From Pseudomonadales bacterium (GTDB lineage: Bacteria > Pseudomonadota > Gammaproteobacteria > Pseudomonadales > Litorivicinaceae), in assembly GCA_012269655.1 (NCBI GenBank), contig JAAXJV010000205.1, forward strand, positions 1,867 to 8,453: a stretch of 6,587 nucleotides of DNA, written 5' to 3'. Made by a program: the position numbers and the translations under genes. This document shows, piece after piece, positions 1 to 6,444 of this stretch; the stretch's first letter is position 1, and each line of letters begins with the position of its first letter. The notes under the pieces were generated by a model. The model was not told the DNA's origin. It saw nothing but the letters and a program-made list of their open reading frames with translations, and did no database searches.

Positions 1-1061
1 TGTTGGATATTCAAACTCAACCTACCACGATGGGGTTTAGTGTCAGTGACGAAGCTTCTGGGCGTGAATACGCGGGTAAGGACCTAGCTACCATGGCTCC
101 AACGCTTGGGCAGAAACTCGATCCCCGCCACTGGAAATTCATGTTGGATATCGTGCGTTTCAACCGATCGGTCAAAGCAGACTTGGCACAGGCACGGATA
201 CCCGAATCCTTAACGCTAGGTGATTACTTGAAGGCGATGGGCGTTGGTTCGCGCTTTATTCGTGAATACCTGTACCCGATGGGGGCCGCCATCTGGTCCA
301 CTCCCGAGCGGGACATGGCCAAATTCGAAGCGCTTTTTTTCGCTAAATTTTTTTACAACCATGGGCTATTGGACCTAGTCAATCGACCACAGTGGTTCAC
401 GTTAATCGGCGGTTCCCGAGCCTATTTGGAGCCCATCGCACGCCCCTTCAAAGATCGTATTCATCTGAATGCACCGGTGACCGAGGTGCTTGAAACCGAG
501 GACAGAGTTCGACTGACGGCAGGCGGAACCGCATACGAATTTGATGGCGCTGTACTGGCCTGCCATAGCGACCAGGCTTTGCGTATGTTAGCAAAAGCAA
601 ATCCGTTGCAGCGCGAGGTCTTGAGTGCCGTTCCGTACTTAGAAAACACAGTGGTGCTACACCAGGATGCCTCGTTAATGCCCAGGCTAAAGTCTTGCTG
701 GTCCGCCTGGAACTACCGCTTGCAGACCCAGCGGCCGGATGCGCCGGTTCTGACCTATTGGATGAATGAGCTTCAGTGCATGCCGGCGGACACGCCAGAT
801 TTCTTTGTCACGGTAAACCCAGATCAGAGAATCGACCCCGCTAAGGAACTCAGACGGTTTAATTACTCACACCCGCAGTTTGGGCCTCAATCGCCCGCGG
901 CTCAGGCAAGACTGGCCGAAGTGAACCGTAATAGTCCGATCGTCTTGGCCGGTGCATGGGGACGTAATGGATTTCATGAAGACGGGCACTCCACGGGCTT
1001 AGAAGCCGCTCAGGCTTTAGATGCCTACTTTGCCGACCTTGCGATTTTGGAGACTGCATGA
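1..1061 (+). CDS. FAD-dependent amine-oxidase-like oxidoreductase, 5' truncated by window edge
   Basis: C-terminal part of a flavoprotein of the amine-oxidase/phytoene-desaturase-like family that is found beside cyclopropane-fatty-acid synthase genes. The frame is open to the left edge. The TTG at base 3 should not be read as a start, because the visible 352 codons begin well inside the family fold. The N-terminal Rossmann region with the GxGxxG dinucleotide motif (about 70-75 residues in relatives of about 420 aa) lies outside the window. Visible landmarks, numbered from base 3, are TTMGFSVSDEASG (8-20), RPQWFTLIGGSRAYLEPI (128-145) and the C-terminal FAD-contacting segment AGAWGRNGFHEDGHSTGLEA (316-335). 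It is expected to be cytoplasmic or membrane-peripheral and to oxidise or reduce an acyl-chain intermediate made by the neighbouring methyltransferase. That role is inferred from context; the substrate is unproven. It overlaps the next gene by four bases (ATGA). Confidence 0.88.
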   Translation, partial: LDIQTQPTTMGFSVSDEASGREYAGKDLATMAPTLGQKLDPRHWKFMLDIVRFNRSVKADLAQARIPESLTLGDYLKAMGVGSRFIREYLYPMGAAIWSTPERDMAKFEALFFAKFFYNHGLLDLVNRPQWFTLIGGSRAYLEPIARPFKDRIHLNAPVTEVLETEDRVRLTAGGTAYEFDGAVLACHSDQALRMLAKANPLQREVLSAVPYLENTVVLHQDASLMPRLKSCWSAWNYRLQTQRPDAPVLTYWMNELQCMPADTPDFFVTVNPDQRIDPAKELRRFNYSHPQFGPQSPAAQARLAEVNRNSPIVLAGAWGRNGFHEDGHSTGLEAAQALDAYFADLAILETA

Positions 1062-1729
1062 TTCGCAGGCTAAGGGGCACCATTTACCATCAGCGGTTAA
1101 ACCCGCTGAAGCACCAGTTTCAGTATCCAGCGTGGTATACCGTGGCCGACTTACGCCTTCAGCAGCCCTTTAAATCCACGCATCATTTGGACAATCGAAA
1201 CGAACCTATACTCGGTAAATTAGAAACCCTAGCGTTACAACAGAGCGTCGACATGCAAGGCCCAGTCTTAATGCTTGCACAACCTCCTACTTGGGGCCTG
1301 GGTTTCAACCCACTAAGTGTGTATTACCTGCACGATGCCCATCATCAGCCCAGCGCAATGGTTTTAGAGGTGCGCAATACACCCTGGCGCGAGCGCACCC
1401 TGTATTGGTTAACCGGCGGACAAGAAGTGACTCAGGCCTGGGAGAAAACCTTTCATGTCTCACCGTTCAACCCAGCGGGTCAGTCCTATCGCATTCAGGC
1501 CAAATGGCCAACACAGGCCTTCCAGCTGCATCTCGATTTAGAGCAGAACGAATCACCGGTTCTGTGTGCCGGATTCAAGCTACATAGCATTGAAAGTCCC
1601 TCGGTAAAGGACCACCTAGGACAAAAAGCGATGCCACTGATTACCCTATTCGGTATTTATTGGCAGGCGCTGAAACTCTGGTGCAAAGGACTGCCCTACC
1701 AACCCTATCCAGCGGAGTTAAAAAAATAA
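1058..1729 (+). CDS. DUF1365 domain protein
   Basis: Protein of 223 aa from the uncharacterised DUF1365 family, almost always encoded between an FAD oxidoreductase and a CFA-synthase-like methyltransferase. Family signatures seen are an N-terminal LRGTIYHQRLNPLKHQFQY (5-23), NPLSVYYLHD (84-93), EVRNTPWRER (104-113), KTFHVSPFNP (130-139) and a C-terminal aromatic stretch with ALKLWCKGLPYQPYP (204-218). There is no signal peptide or clear transmembrane helix. It is somewhat shorter than many relatives (about 250 aa or more), but all the motifs are present, so it looks intact. The ATG start is supported by GGAG at 1049-1052, five bases upstream, and by the ATGA overlap with the preceding stop. 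Biochemical function is unknown. Co-occurrence suggests an accessory or catalytic role in the same lipid modification, and the conserved His, Asn and aromatic residues would allow an enzymatic function. Confidence 0.9.
   Translation: MIRRLRGTIYHQRLNPLKHQFQYPAWYTVADLRLQQPFKSTHHLDNRNEPILGKLETLALQQSVDMQGPVLMLAQPPTWGLGFNPLSVYYLHDAHHQPSAMVLEVRNTPWRERTLYWLTGGQEVTQAWEKTFHVSPFNPAGQSYRIQAKWPTQAFQLHLDLEQNESPVLCAGFKLHSIESPSVKDHLGQKAMPLITLFGIYWQALKLWCKGLPYQPYPAELKK
1714..1717 (+). promoter_or_regulatory. ribosome binding site deciding the methyltransferase start
   Basis: GGAG lies 11 bases before the ATG at 1729. A longer reading of the same frame could begin at the ATG at 1660, but that would add 23 residues encoded inside the conserved C-terminus of the DUF1365 gene. 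The TAATG junction (stop 1727-1729, start 1729-1731) fits the tight spacing elsewhere in this operon, so 1729 is preferred. The spacing is slightly long, which leaves room for translational coupling. Confidence 0.6.
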
Positions 1730-2994
1730 TGAGCCGAACCCTAGAGCACCTCCCACAGACGGCCCTGAATGGCACGCTGATCGAACGAAAATGTCGCGAC
1801 GCCTGCATCAAATTGATGAACGAGCTACGTTACGGACACCTGGAAATTTGGGAGTCGGGGCATTGCCATCATTTCGGCGACCCACTGGACACCTCACTCA
1901 CAGCCAGAGTGGATATCTTGGACCCTTCAGCCTGGGCCGACGTGGCGCTCCAGGGCGCTATGGGCGCTGCTGAGGCCTATATGGATGGATCGCTAGAAGT
2001 CGAGGACTTAGCTTCCTTGACCCGGTTGTTTGTTCGCAACGTACAAGTGCTGGACAAATTGGACGGTGGCGTTACTCGCGCACTCACGCCATTGCGGCGT
2101 TTTGCTCATTGGTTAAATCGAAATACCAAAGAGAACTCGCGTAAGAACATCCTTGCCCATTACGACCTGGGCAATGATTTATTCGAGCGTTTCCTTGATC
2201 CCAAGATGATGTACTCATCCGGAGTGTATCCGCGGCATGACGCGCCCCTTGAAACCGCGGCAACGCATAAACTCGATGTTATTTGTCAAAAATTGGGACT
2301 ACAGCCCGGCATGCATCTGGTTGAAATTGGTACAGGCTGGGGCGGCTTGGCGATCCACGCGGCGCAAAATTATGGCGTGAAGGTCACCACCACGACCATC
2401 AGCGATGCGCAACACGACTTTGCTGCACAGCGCATTGCAAAAGCCGGACTTGAAGACCAAATCACGCTGTTAAAAAAGGACTACCGTGATCTGGACGGCC
2501 AGTACGACCGATTGGTCAGTGTTGAGATGATCGAGGCCGTGGGCCATCAATACCTCGACACATTTTTTTCAAAATGTCGCAGCCTAATTAAGCCTGAAGG
2601 TTTAATGTTGATCCAAGCCATCACCATCGTGGATCACCGGTACAAGCAAGCCCTCAAAAGCATGGACTTCATTCAAAAATACATTTTCCCCGGTGGTTTC
2701 ATTCCCAGCGTCAGTGCCATGATGAAGTCAGTAGCCGAGGCCACCGACATGCGCTTGGTCCAGCTAGAAGACTACGCAGAACATTACGCTCGCACTCTAG
2801 CTCATTGGCGGGAACGGTTTGACAACCAAATCGAAGAAATTAGCCAACTGGGATACGACGAGCGTTTTCAGCGGATGTGGCGTTATTACCTAGCCTACTG
2901 TGAAGGTGGATTTGCAGAGCGACAGCTCGGCCTTAGCCATCTGCTATTGGCAGCGCCCAAGTCCCCGGCCCAGACGACTTACAGTCCATTATGA
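1729..2994 (+). CDS. SAM-dependent methyltransferase, cyclopropane-fatty-acyl-phospholipid synthase family
   Basis: Protein of 421 aa (E. coli CfaS has 382) predicted to transfer a one-carbon unit from S-adenosylmethionine to the double bond of an unsaturated acyl chain in membrane phospholipid. An N-terminal lipid-binding region (about 1-135) precedes the methyltransferase fold. Landmarks are ILAHYDLGNDLFERFLDP (141-158), the SAM loop VEIGTGWGG (198-206), SVEMIEAVGHQY (264-275, with E269 matching catalytic E239 of E. coli), KYIFPGGFIPS (317-327), YARTLAHW (353-360, with Y353 matching Y317) and a C-terminal RMWRYYLAYCEGGFAER (382-398). By hand alignment, E. coli C139 corresponds to S164 and H266 to Q296. 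It is therefore closer to the UfaA1-like subgroup that travels with FAD and DUF1365 genes than to stand-alone Cfa. No cfa symbol is assigned because the product could be a methyl, methylene or furan precursor rather than a cyclopropane. Confidence 0.93.
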   Translation: MSRTLEHLPQTALNGTLIERKCRDACIKLMNELRYGHLEIWESGHCHHFGDPLDTSLTARVDILDPSAWADVALQGAMGAAEAYMDGSLEVEDLASLTRLFVRNVQVLDKLDGGVTRALTPLRRFAHWLNRNTKENSRKNILAHYDLGNDLFERFLDPKMMYSSGVYPRHDAPLETAATHKLDVICQKLGLQPGMHLVEIGTGWGGLAIHAAQNYGVKVTTTTISDAQHDFAAQRIAKAGLEDQITLLKKDYRDLDGQYDRLVSVEMIEAVGHQYLDTFFSKCRSLIKPEGLMLIQAITIVDHRYKQALKSMDFIQKYIFPGGFIPSVSAMMKSVAEATDMRLVQLEDYAEHYARTLAHWRERFDNQIEEISQLGYDERFQRMWRYYLAYCEGGFAERQLGLSHLLLAAPKSPAQTTYSPL

Positions 2995-3524
2995 GTTCCA
3001 ACCAGCTAGGCGGCATCAGCCGCACTAAATTTCTGGTTAATGCCTTGGGTTTCAACGTGATTTGGGCCTTATTGGTGATTATTCGCGACCCCTGGACTCA
3101 CGGCGTTGCCTTGCTGTTTTTAGCCTTGCATTTTTTGTTTATGCCACAGGCTGACGAGGCCCGACGGGTGACCATAGTTATGATCATAGGGACTCTGGTT
3201 GATGGAACTTTAACCCATCAGGGTTGGTTTATTTTCACCCCTGAAGTGCCTTGGATTCCGGCTTGGCTGATTCTGCTCTGGGCCTGCTTTGGCTGCACTC
3301 TCGAACACTCGCTTCGCTGGGCAATGAAACAAACCCCCGTTGCAATGTTATTGGGTGCTATCGCCGGTCCATTGAGTTATTTCGCGGGCTATCGTTTTGG
3401 GGCGGTTGAGTTTGGCCACGGCCTTTGGCTAACTCTGGGATTATTGAGTGTCATTTGGGCACTGCTGCTGGGTGGACTTTCGCGCCTGTACGCCCACTTT
3501 GGCTGGCTAGAAGCCTCTCGTTAG
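2991..3524 (+). CDS. DUF2878-type integral membrane protein
   Basis: Small inner-membrane protein of 177 aa with about six hydrophobic segments, near residues 14-31, 36-51, 58-74, 88-106, 116-135 and 144-166. Conserved-looking features are LVNALGFNVIWALLV near the N-terminus, GTLVDGTLTHQGWF (67-80), LWACFGCTLEHSLRW (96-110) and GAIAGPLSYFAGYRFGAVEF (122-141). These match my recollection of the DUF2878 family, whose members sit at the end of FAD/DUF1365/CFA operons in Vibrio and Shewanella relatives. It starts in an ATGA overlap with the methyltransferase stop and has no convincing Shine-Dalgarno sequence, so translational coupling is likely. Function is unknown. A role in presenting lipid to, or anchoring, the modifying enzymes is a guess from context. 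Its stop codon overlaps the stop of the convergent kinase gene. Confidence 0.85.
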   Translation: MSSNQLGGISRTKFLVNALGFNVIWALLVIIRDPWTHGVALLFLALHFLFMPQADEARRVTIVMIIGTLVDGTLTHQGWFIFTPEVPWIPAWLILLWACFGCTLEHSLRWAMKQTPVAMLLGAIAGPLSYFAGYRFGAVEFGHGLWLTLGLLSVIWALLLGGLSRLYAHFGWLEASR

Positions 3525-3538
3525 GCCTGCGCCAGCCA
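3500..3538. repeat. inverted repeat spanning the convergent stop codons
   Basis: TGGCTGGC (3500-3507) and GCCAGCCA (3531-3538) are perfect 8-bp complementary arms. A nested 4-bp stem, GCCT (3513-3516) with AGGC (3523-3526), lies inside. The overlapping stop codons TTAG (3521-3524) sit in the inner loop and stem. A transcript from either strand could form this hairpin at its 3' end, so it may act as a shared terminator or 3' stabiliser. Neither side has the run of U expected of an intrinsic terminator, and both arms are coding (Gly-Trp-Leu on one strand, Trp-Leu-Ala on the other), so chance cannot be excluded. Confidence 0.45.
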
Positions 3539-5230
3539 TAGGGTTACTTGGGTACCCTCGCCCACCGCCGAGTGAATTTCGATTTCCCCGCCATGAACAT
3601 CCATGATCTCTTTGACCACGGCCATACCCAACCCCGATCCCGGGATGTTACAGCTGGGGTCGGCTCGGTAAAATCGATCAAAAATGTGTTCAACATTGGT
3701 TTGAGACATTCCCAACCCCTGATCACAGACCTGAATACCGACCCTTGAGTCATCAAGGATAGCCAACAACTCAACCGCGCCTCCTTCAGGACTGTACTTG
3801 AACGCATTGTTCAAGATATTACTGACCGCTTGGGTCATTTTATTTTCATCGAAGGCAACCGATGGAATAGCGTCGGGTAATCGAATCTGTAGTTCCCGGT
3901 TTAGAACCGGCGGCATATAACTGTCTTTTAATCGAATCAAGAACCTCTTCATATCCCGTTCTTTAATAAAAAAATCTTTGCCTGCCCGGGCCTCGATTCG
4001 TGCCAGATCCAAAAGTTCATCAATCAACTGAGTTAAGCGAGCAGATTGCTGATGAATCGTTTCTGTTAATTCTCGGCGAGTTTCAGAGTCGTAATCCACT
4101 GACAACAACAACTCGCTAAAGCCGTAAACACTGGACAGTGGCGTCCGTAACTCATGCGCCGCCGTCGAGAGGAACTCGGACTTCATGCGATCCACCTCTT
4201 TTTGATGAGTCACGTCACGGACATATACGACTCGAGCCGTTGATTCAATATCTGGGTTGATTCGCCGAGAGACCAATTCAATCTGCCGTGGTGTCGGTCG
4301 ATGGACATGCACTTGATGCACCTGGCCATCAGCGGCATCACCGATATCCACTTTCCAGTCATCGGCCACTGCCATCAGATGACGAGAAAATTCGTCTAAG
4401 TCTGGCTGACCTTCTAAGCCCAGAATTTTCACAGCGGCTGGGTTGGCATAGGTCATCTGCTGTGTTGAATTAAAGGCGATAAATCCATCCTCTGAGAGAC
4501 TTAAGATACGGTCTAGTTGATCCGAATAGTCGCGCAGGGATTGTTGGGCCTGCTCCCGCTGACCCGCTTCAGAGCGCAGCCGCGCCGCCATCAAATTAAA
4601 GCTTTTAGACAACATCGCGAACTCGTCTCTACCTCGATCAACCACCAGGGCACCAAAGTCGCCTCGGCCCAGACGATCGGCGGCATCATTAAGCCGCATC
4701 ACCCTCTGACTCAGCCAACTGCCTAGGATGTAGCTGAGTAAGGCGGACAACAGTAGGCCGACGACCGCGATTGCGGCAAAGCGAGACTGGACCTCGACGA
4801 GTTGGGTCTGGATGCGGTCCGACCTAAACCCTATATGAACCCAGCCAAATGCCTGTCCGCCTTCTGTTACTGCCGCGCGAGTATCGACCACCGGTTCACT
4901 CAATACCGTTTTAGGCGATTCATTCTCAACCGCGGCTGAAACGGGTTCGCCGGAAAATGAAATCCAATTGTTGTTTGTACTAACGCCGACATAGTCAATC
5001 TCGGGGTCTTTAATCAACTCTTGAACCACCCCGTCCAAGCGAGCTAGGTCGAAGGCAATTAACGCTTCCTTGGCTACACCGGACACCAATTGTTGGGTCA
5101 CCTTAATGCGAGAATCAAATTCCTGCAGGATAGAGCGCTGCATGGCGTTCAAAGTCGAATACCCTAGGACAATCAGCACAAACACCTCGACCAGGCCAAT
5201 GGCCAAGATGGTTTTGAGGCGTAACGACAT
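3521..5230 (-). CDS. membrane sensor histidine kinase (periplasmic sensor, HAMP, PAS, HisKA, HATPase)
   Basis: Complete hybrid-free histidine kinase of 569 aa. Layout: TM1 at about 6-27; a periplasmic domain of about 120 residues (28-150) ending in a GWVHIGF strand, possibly Cache/PAS-like; TM2 at about 152-173; HAMP at about 171-224; a short coiled linker rich in Gln and Glu; PAS at about 236-342 (EDGFIAFNSTQQMTYANPAA); then the kinase core. Core motifs are the H-box STAAHELRTPL with phosphoacceptor H359, the N-box NILNNAFKYS (471-480), G1 DQGLGM (503-508), the F-box IFDRFYR (516-522) and G2 GSGLGM (531-536). All catalytic motifs are intact. Its ATG follows the TAA of the binding-protein gene with no spacing, and AAGG lies 11 bases upstream inside that gene. 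It probably phosphorylates the receiver protein encoded two genes upstream and senses through the binding protein. The ligand cannot be read from the sequence. Confidence 0.95.
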   Translation of the reverse strand: MSLRLKTILAIGLVEVFVLIVLGYSTLNAMQRSILQEFDSRIKVTQQLVSGVAKEALIAFDLARLDGVVQELIKDPEIDYVGVSTNNNWISFSGEPVSAAVENESPKTVLSEPVVDTRAAVTEGGQAFGWVHIGFRSDRIQTQLVEVQSRFAAIAVVGLLLSALLSYILGSWLSQRVMRLNDAADRLGRGDFGALVVDRGRDEFAMLSKSFNLMAARLRSEAGQREQAQQSLRDYSDQLDRILSLSEDGFIAFNSTQQMTYANPAAVKILGLEGQPDLDEFSRHLMAVADDWKVDIGDAADGQVHQVHVHRPTPRQIELVSRRINPDIESTARVVYVRDVTHQKEVDRMKSEFLSTAAHELRTPLSSVYGFSELLLSVDYDSETRRELTETIHQQSARLTQLIDELLDLARIEARAGKDFFIKERDMKRFLIRLKDSYMPPVLNRELQIRLPDAIPSVAFDENKMTQAVSNILNNAFKYSPEGGAVELLAILDDSRVGIQVCDQGLGMSQTNVEHIFDRFYRADPSCNIPGSGLGMAVVKEIMDVHGGEIEIHSAVGEGTQVTLWLAQA

Positions 5231-6025
5231 TTACTGGATGACCTTGAGCTCCAGAGCTCGTACGTCATTCCAACTGTCGTTGTCCGCTCTGACAAATCCA
5301 GGAATTTTTATCGGACCTAATATGGCCTCTGAATCGATCTGTAGCAACGCTTGGGTTAACTGCTCGACCAAGGTTTCTGGCAGGCTTGCAAGATTTGCAA
5401 TCGCATGTGGCGTGTATTCCCGGGTGGTGTGCAGGACCTGTAACTTTTCACGAACCTCGGGATCCGCTGCCGCTAAGGTCCTCCCAATTCCCCCACCGGC
5501 CTGAATCAAACCAGCCGCAACGGCTCGATACACCGAATCGTGCGAGCTGGTGTATTTTGGTGTAGCAACAGCACCGGCCTCTGCCATTTCTGCCTGAGTC
5601 AACAGCGTCGCCGCAAAGGCTGCCGGGGCAGGAAAGGCCATCTGCAGCCCATCGAGTTGTCTCAAATGAGTGATTGGGCTGCCTTTGGCGGTGACGATTA
5701 CGCCACGAATGCCCTTACCGCCCCGGTGCACCATGGCCTGATATTCAGACCTTTCGTGAAATACCGTGAAGTGATAGGGGTTCATGTAAGCAATGTCGTA
5801 TTCCTGTCGGGCCAGCGCCGCTTCAAACTCTGGGATATTCGGCGCCGTTTTTAAAATCAAATCAACACCGGTTTGTTGCTCCAGCTCAGTTAATAATGGA
5901 CCCCAAATCTGAGCCGTCCGAATTGCGTTTTGTTGTGGCACCACACCAAAGGTCAGCGGAGACGCATACACGGAAAACGTTAAAGCAGCGAGGTAACTCA
6001 AGAGGACGGTTTTGATTGCGCTCAT
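5231..6025 (-). CDS. PhnD-type periplasmic substrate-binding protein
   Basis: Secreted protein of 264 aa resembling the phosphate/phosphite/phosphonate (PhnD) ABC-transporter binding proteins. A signal peptide is visible (Lys5, hydrophobic core from about 7 to 19, likely cleavage after SVYA at 21), followed directly by the mature first strand LTFGVVPQQ. Family features are YDIAYMNPYHF (76-86), LDGLQMAFPAPAAFAATLL (124-142) and SSHDSVYRAVAAGLIQAGGG (160-179), with RTLAAADPEVREKLQVLHTT after it. The length is slightly below the usual range of about 280-300 aa, but both lobes seem present. No permease or ATPase gene adjoins it. The gene overlaps the response regulator by ATGA and abuts the kinase, so it more likely captures a small anion or other ligand and reports it to the kinase. 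The ligand is unknown; the PhnD label is a fold-level call, not proof of phosphonate binding. Confidence 0.88.
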   Translation of the reverse strand: MSAIKTVLLSYLAALTFSVYASPLTFGVVPQQNAIRTAQIWGPLLTELEQQTGVDLILKTAPNIPEFEAALARQEYDIAYMNPYHFTVFHERSEYQAMVHRGGKGIRGVIVTAKGSPITHLRQLDGLQMAFPAPAAFAATLLTQAEMAEAGAVATPKYTSSHDSVYRAVAAGLIQAGGGIGRTLAAADPEVREKLQVLHTTREYTPHAIANLASLPETLVEQLTQALLQIDSEAILGPIKIPGFVRADNDSWNDVRALELKVIQ

Positions 6026-6396
6026 TGCGTTAACTCGCGAACGGTTTGGACCAATTGCAGAGGCGAGAATGGCTTAACCAAATAACGATCCGCACCCACG
6101 GCCTCGCCCATTTCGAGATCCGCCGCCTGGCCTCGTGCCGTTAGCAGAACAATAGCCAAATCAGAAAAGCCCGCGTCTTGCTTGAGATGTTCACACAGCT
6201 GATAACCATCCATCTCACCGGGCATCATGACGTCAAGCAGAACCAGATCTGGCTGAAAAGAGTGCACTTTAGACAAGCCGTCTAGCGCATCACCTGCTTC
6301 TGAGACCTCGTAATCGCCCATGTTTAGCGTCATGGTGATCAACTTTCGCAGCTCAGGCTGGTCATCTACGACCAATACTTTTTTCGTCACAATCAT
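6022..6396 (-). CDS. single-domain response regulator (CheY-like receiver)
   Basis: Stand-alone receiver domain of 124 aa. Conserved residues are all in place: acidic pair D11/D12, phosphoacceptor D55 in LLDVMMPG, T86 in LLTARG, the aromatic switch Y105, and K108 in LVKPF. No DNA-binding, enzymatic or other output domain follows, and the protein ends shortly after the last receiver helix (VRELTQ). It presumably accepts phosphate from the histidine kinase encoded in the same unit and acts through protein-protein contact or as a phosphate relay or sink. The start is chosen at the ATG at 6396. A GTG two codons later (6390) is possible, since GAGA lies just upstream of both and neither has a strong Shine-Dalgarno sequence. 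It is the first gene of the RR, binding protein, kinase unit and overlaps the second by ATGA. Confidence 0.93.
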   Translation of the reverse strand: MIVTKKVLVVDDQPELRKLITMTLNMGDYEVSEAGDALDGLSKVHSFQPDLVLLDVMMPGEMDGYQLCEHLKQDAGFSDLAIVLLTARGQAADLEMGEAVGADRYLVKPFSPLQLVQTVRELTQ

Positions 6397-6402
6397 TCTC
6401 GC

Positions 6403-6427
6403 AAGGTTAGACGTACTACAAAGGTTA
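6403..6427 (-). repeat. 7-bp direct repeat upstream of the response regulator
   Basis: AAGGTTA occurs at 6403-6409 and again at 6421-6427 on the + strand (TAACCTT twice on the coding strand), with 11 bases between copies. The spacing would place both on nearby DNA faces and could suit a dimeric regulator, but a 7-bp match in a short leader may be coincidence. No regulator is assigned. Confidence 0.3.
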
Positions 6428-6444
6428 CCTCCCTTCGCTTTGTA
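6417..6444. repeat. 7-bp inverted repeat in the 78-nt gap before the response regulator
   Basis: TACAAAG (6417-6423) and CTTTGTA (6438-6444) are exact reverse complements separated by 14 bases. The repeat lies between the glutaredoxin-like gene and the response-regulator unit, so it could be an operator or a weak mRNA hairpin. It lacks a following U-run, so it does not look like an intrinsic terminator. The rest of the gap (6397-6474) shows no promoter I can defend. Confidence 0.3.

Noticed and set aside
3..5. TTG at the left edge as the true start of the FAD protein
   Set aside because: The protein would lack the whole nucleotide-binding N-terminus and begin mid-domain. The gene is simply cut by the window edge.
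334..354. Two T7 tracts as a phase-variation or slippage site
   Set aside because: They encode the FFAKFF segment in frame within a conserved stretch, and the frame is intact on both sides. Seven T's alone are weak evidence for programmed slippage.
1660..1728. Upstream in-frame ATG that would lengthen the methyltransferase by 23 residues
   Set aside because: The extra residues are encoded inside the conserved DUF1365 C-terminus and do not resemble the start of CFA-family proteins. The ATG at 1729 has a GGAG upstream and forms a tight TAATG junction.
5246..5259. Repeated GAGCTC palindrome
   Set aside because: It lies within the codons of the binding protein's C-terminus, and the two copies are only two bases apart, too close for a useful hairpin. 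Probably chance.
5070..5504. Plus-strand 144-codon open frame antisense to the kinase/binding-protein junction
   Set aside because: It lies opposite two well-supported genes and its translation shows no recognisable domain. The same holds for the other overlapping shadow frames, such as 1291-1587 and 5540-5854.
5231..6025. Reading the PhnD-like gene as evidence for a phosphonate uptake operon
   Set aside because: No permease, ATPase or C-P lyase gene is present, and the gene is locked between a receiver and a kinase.
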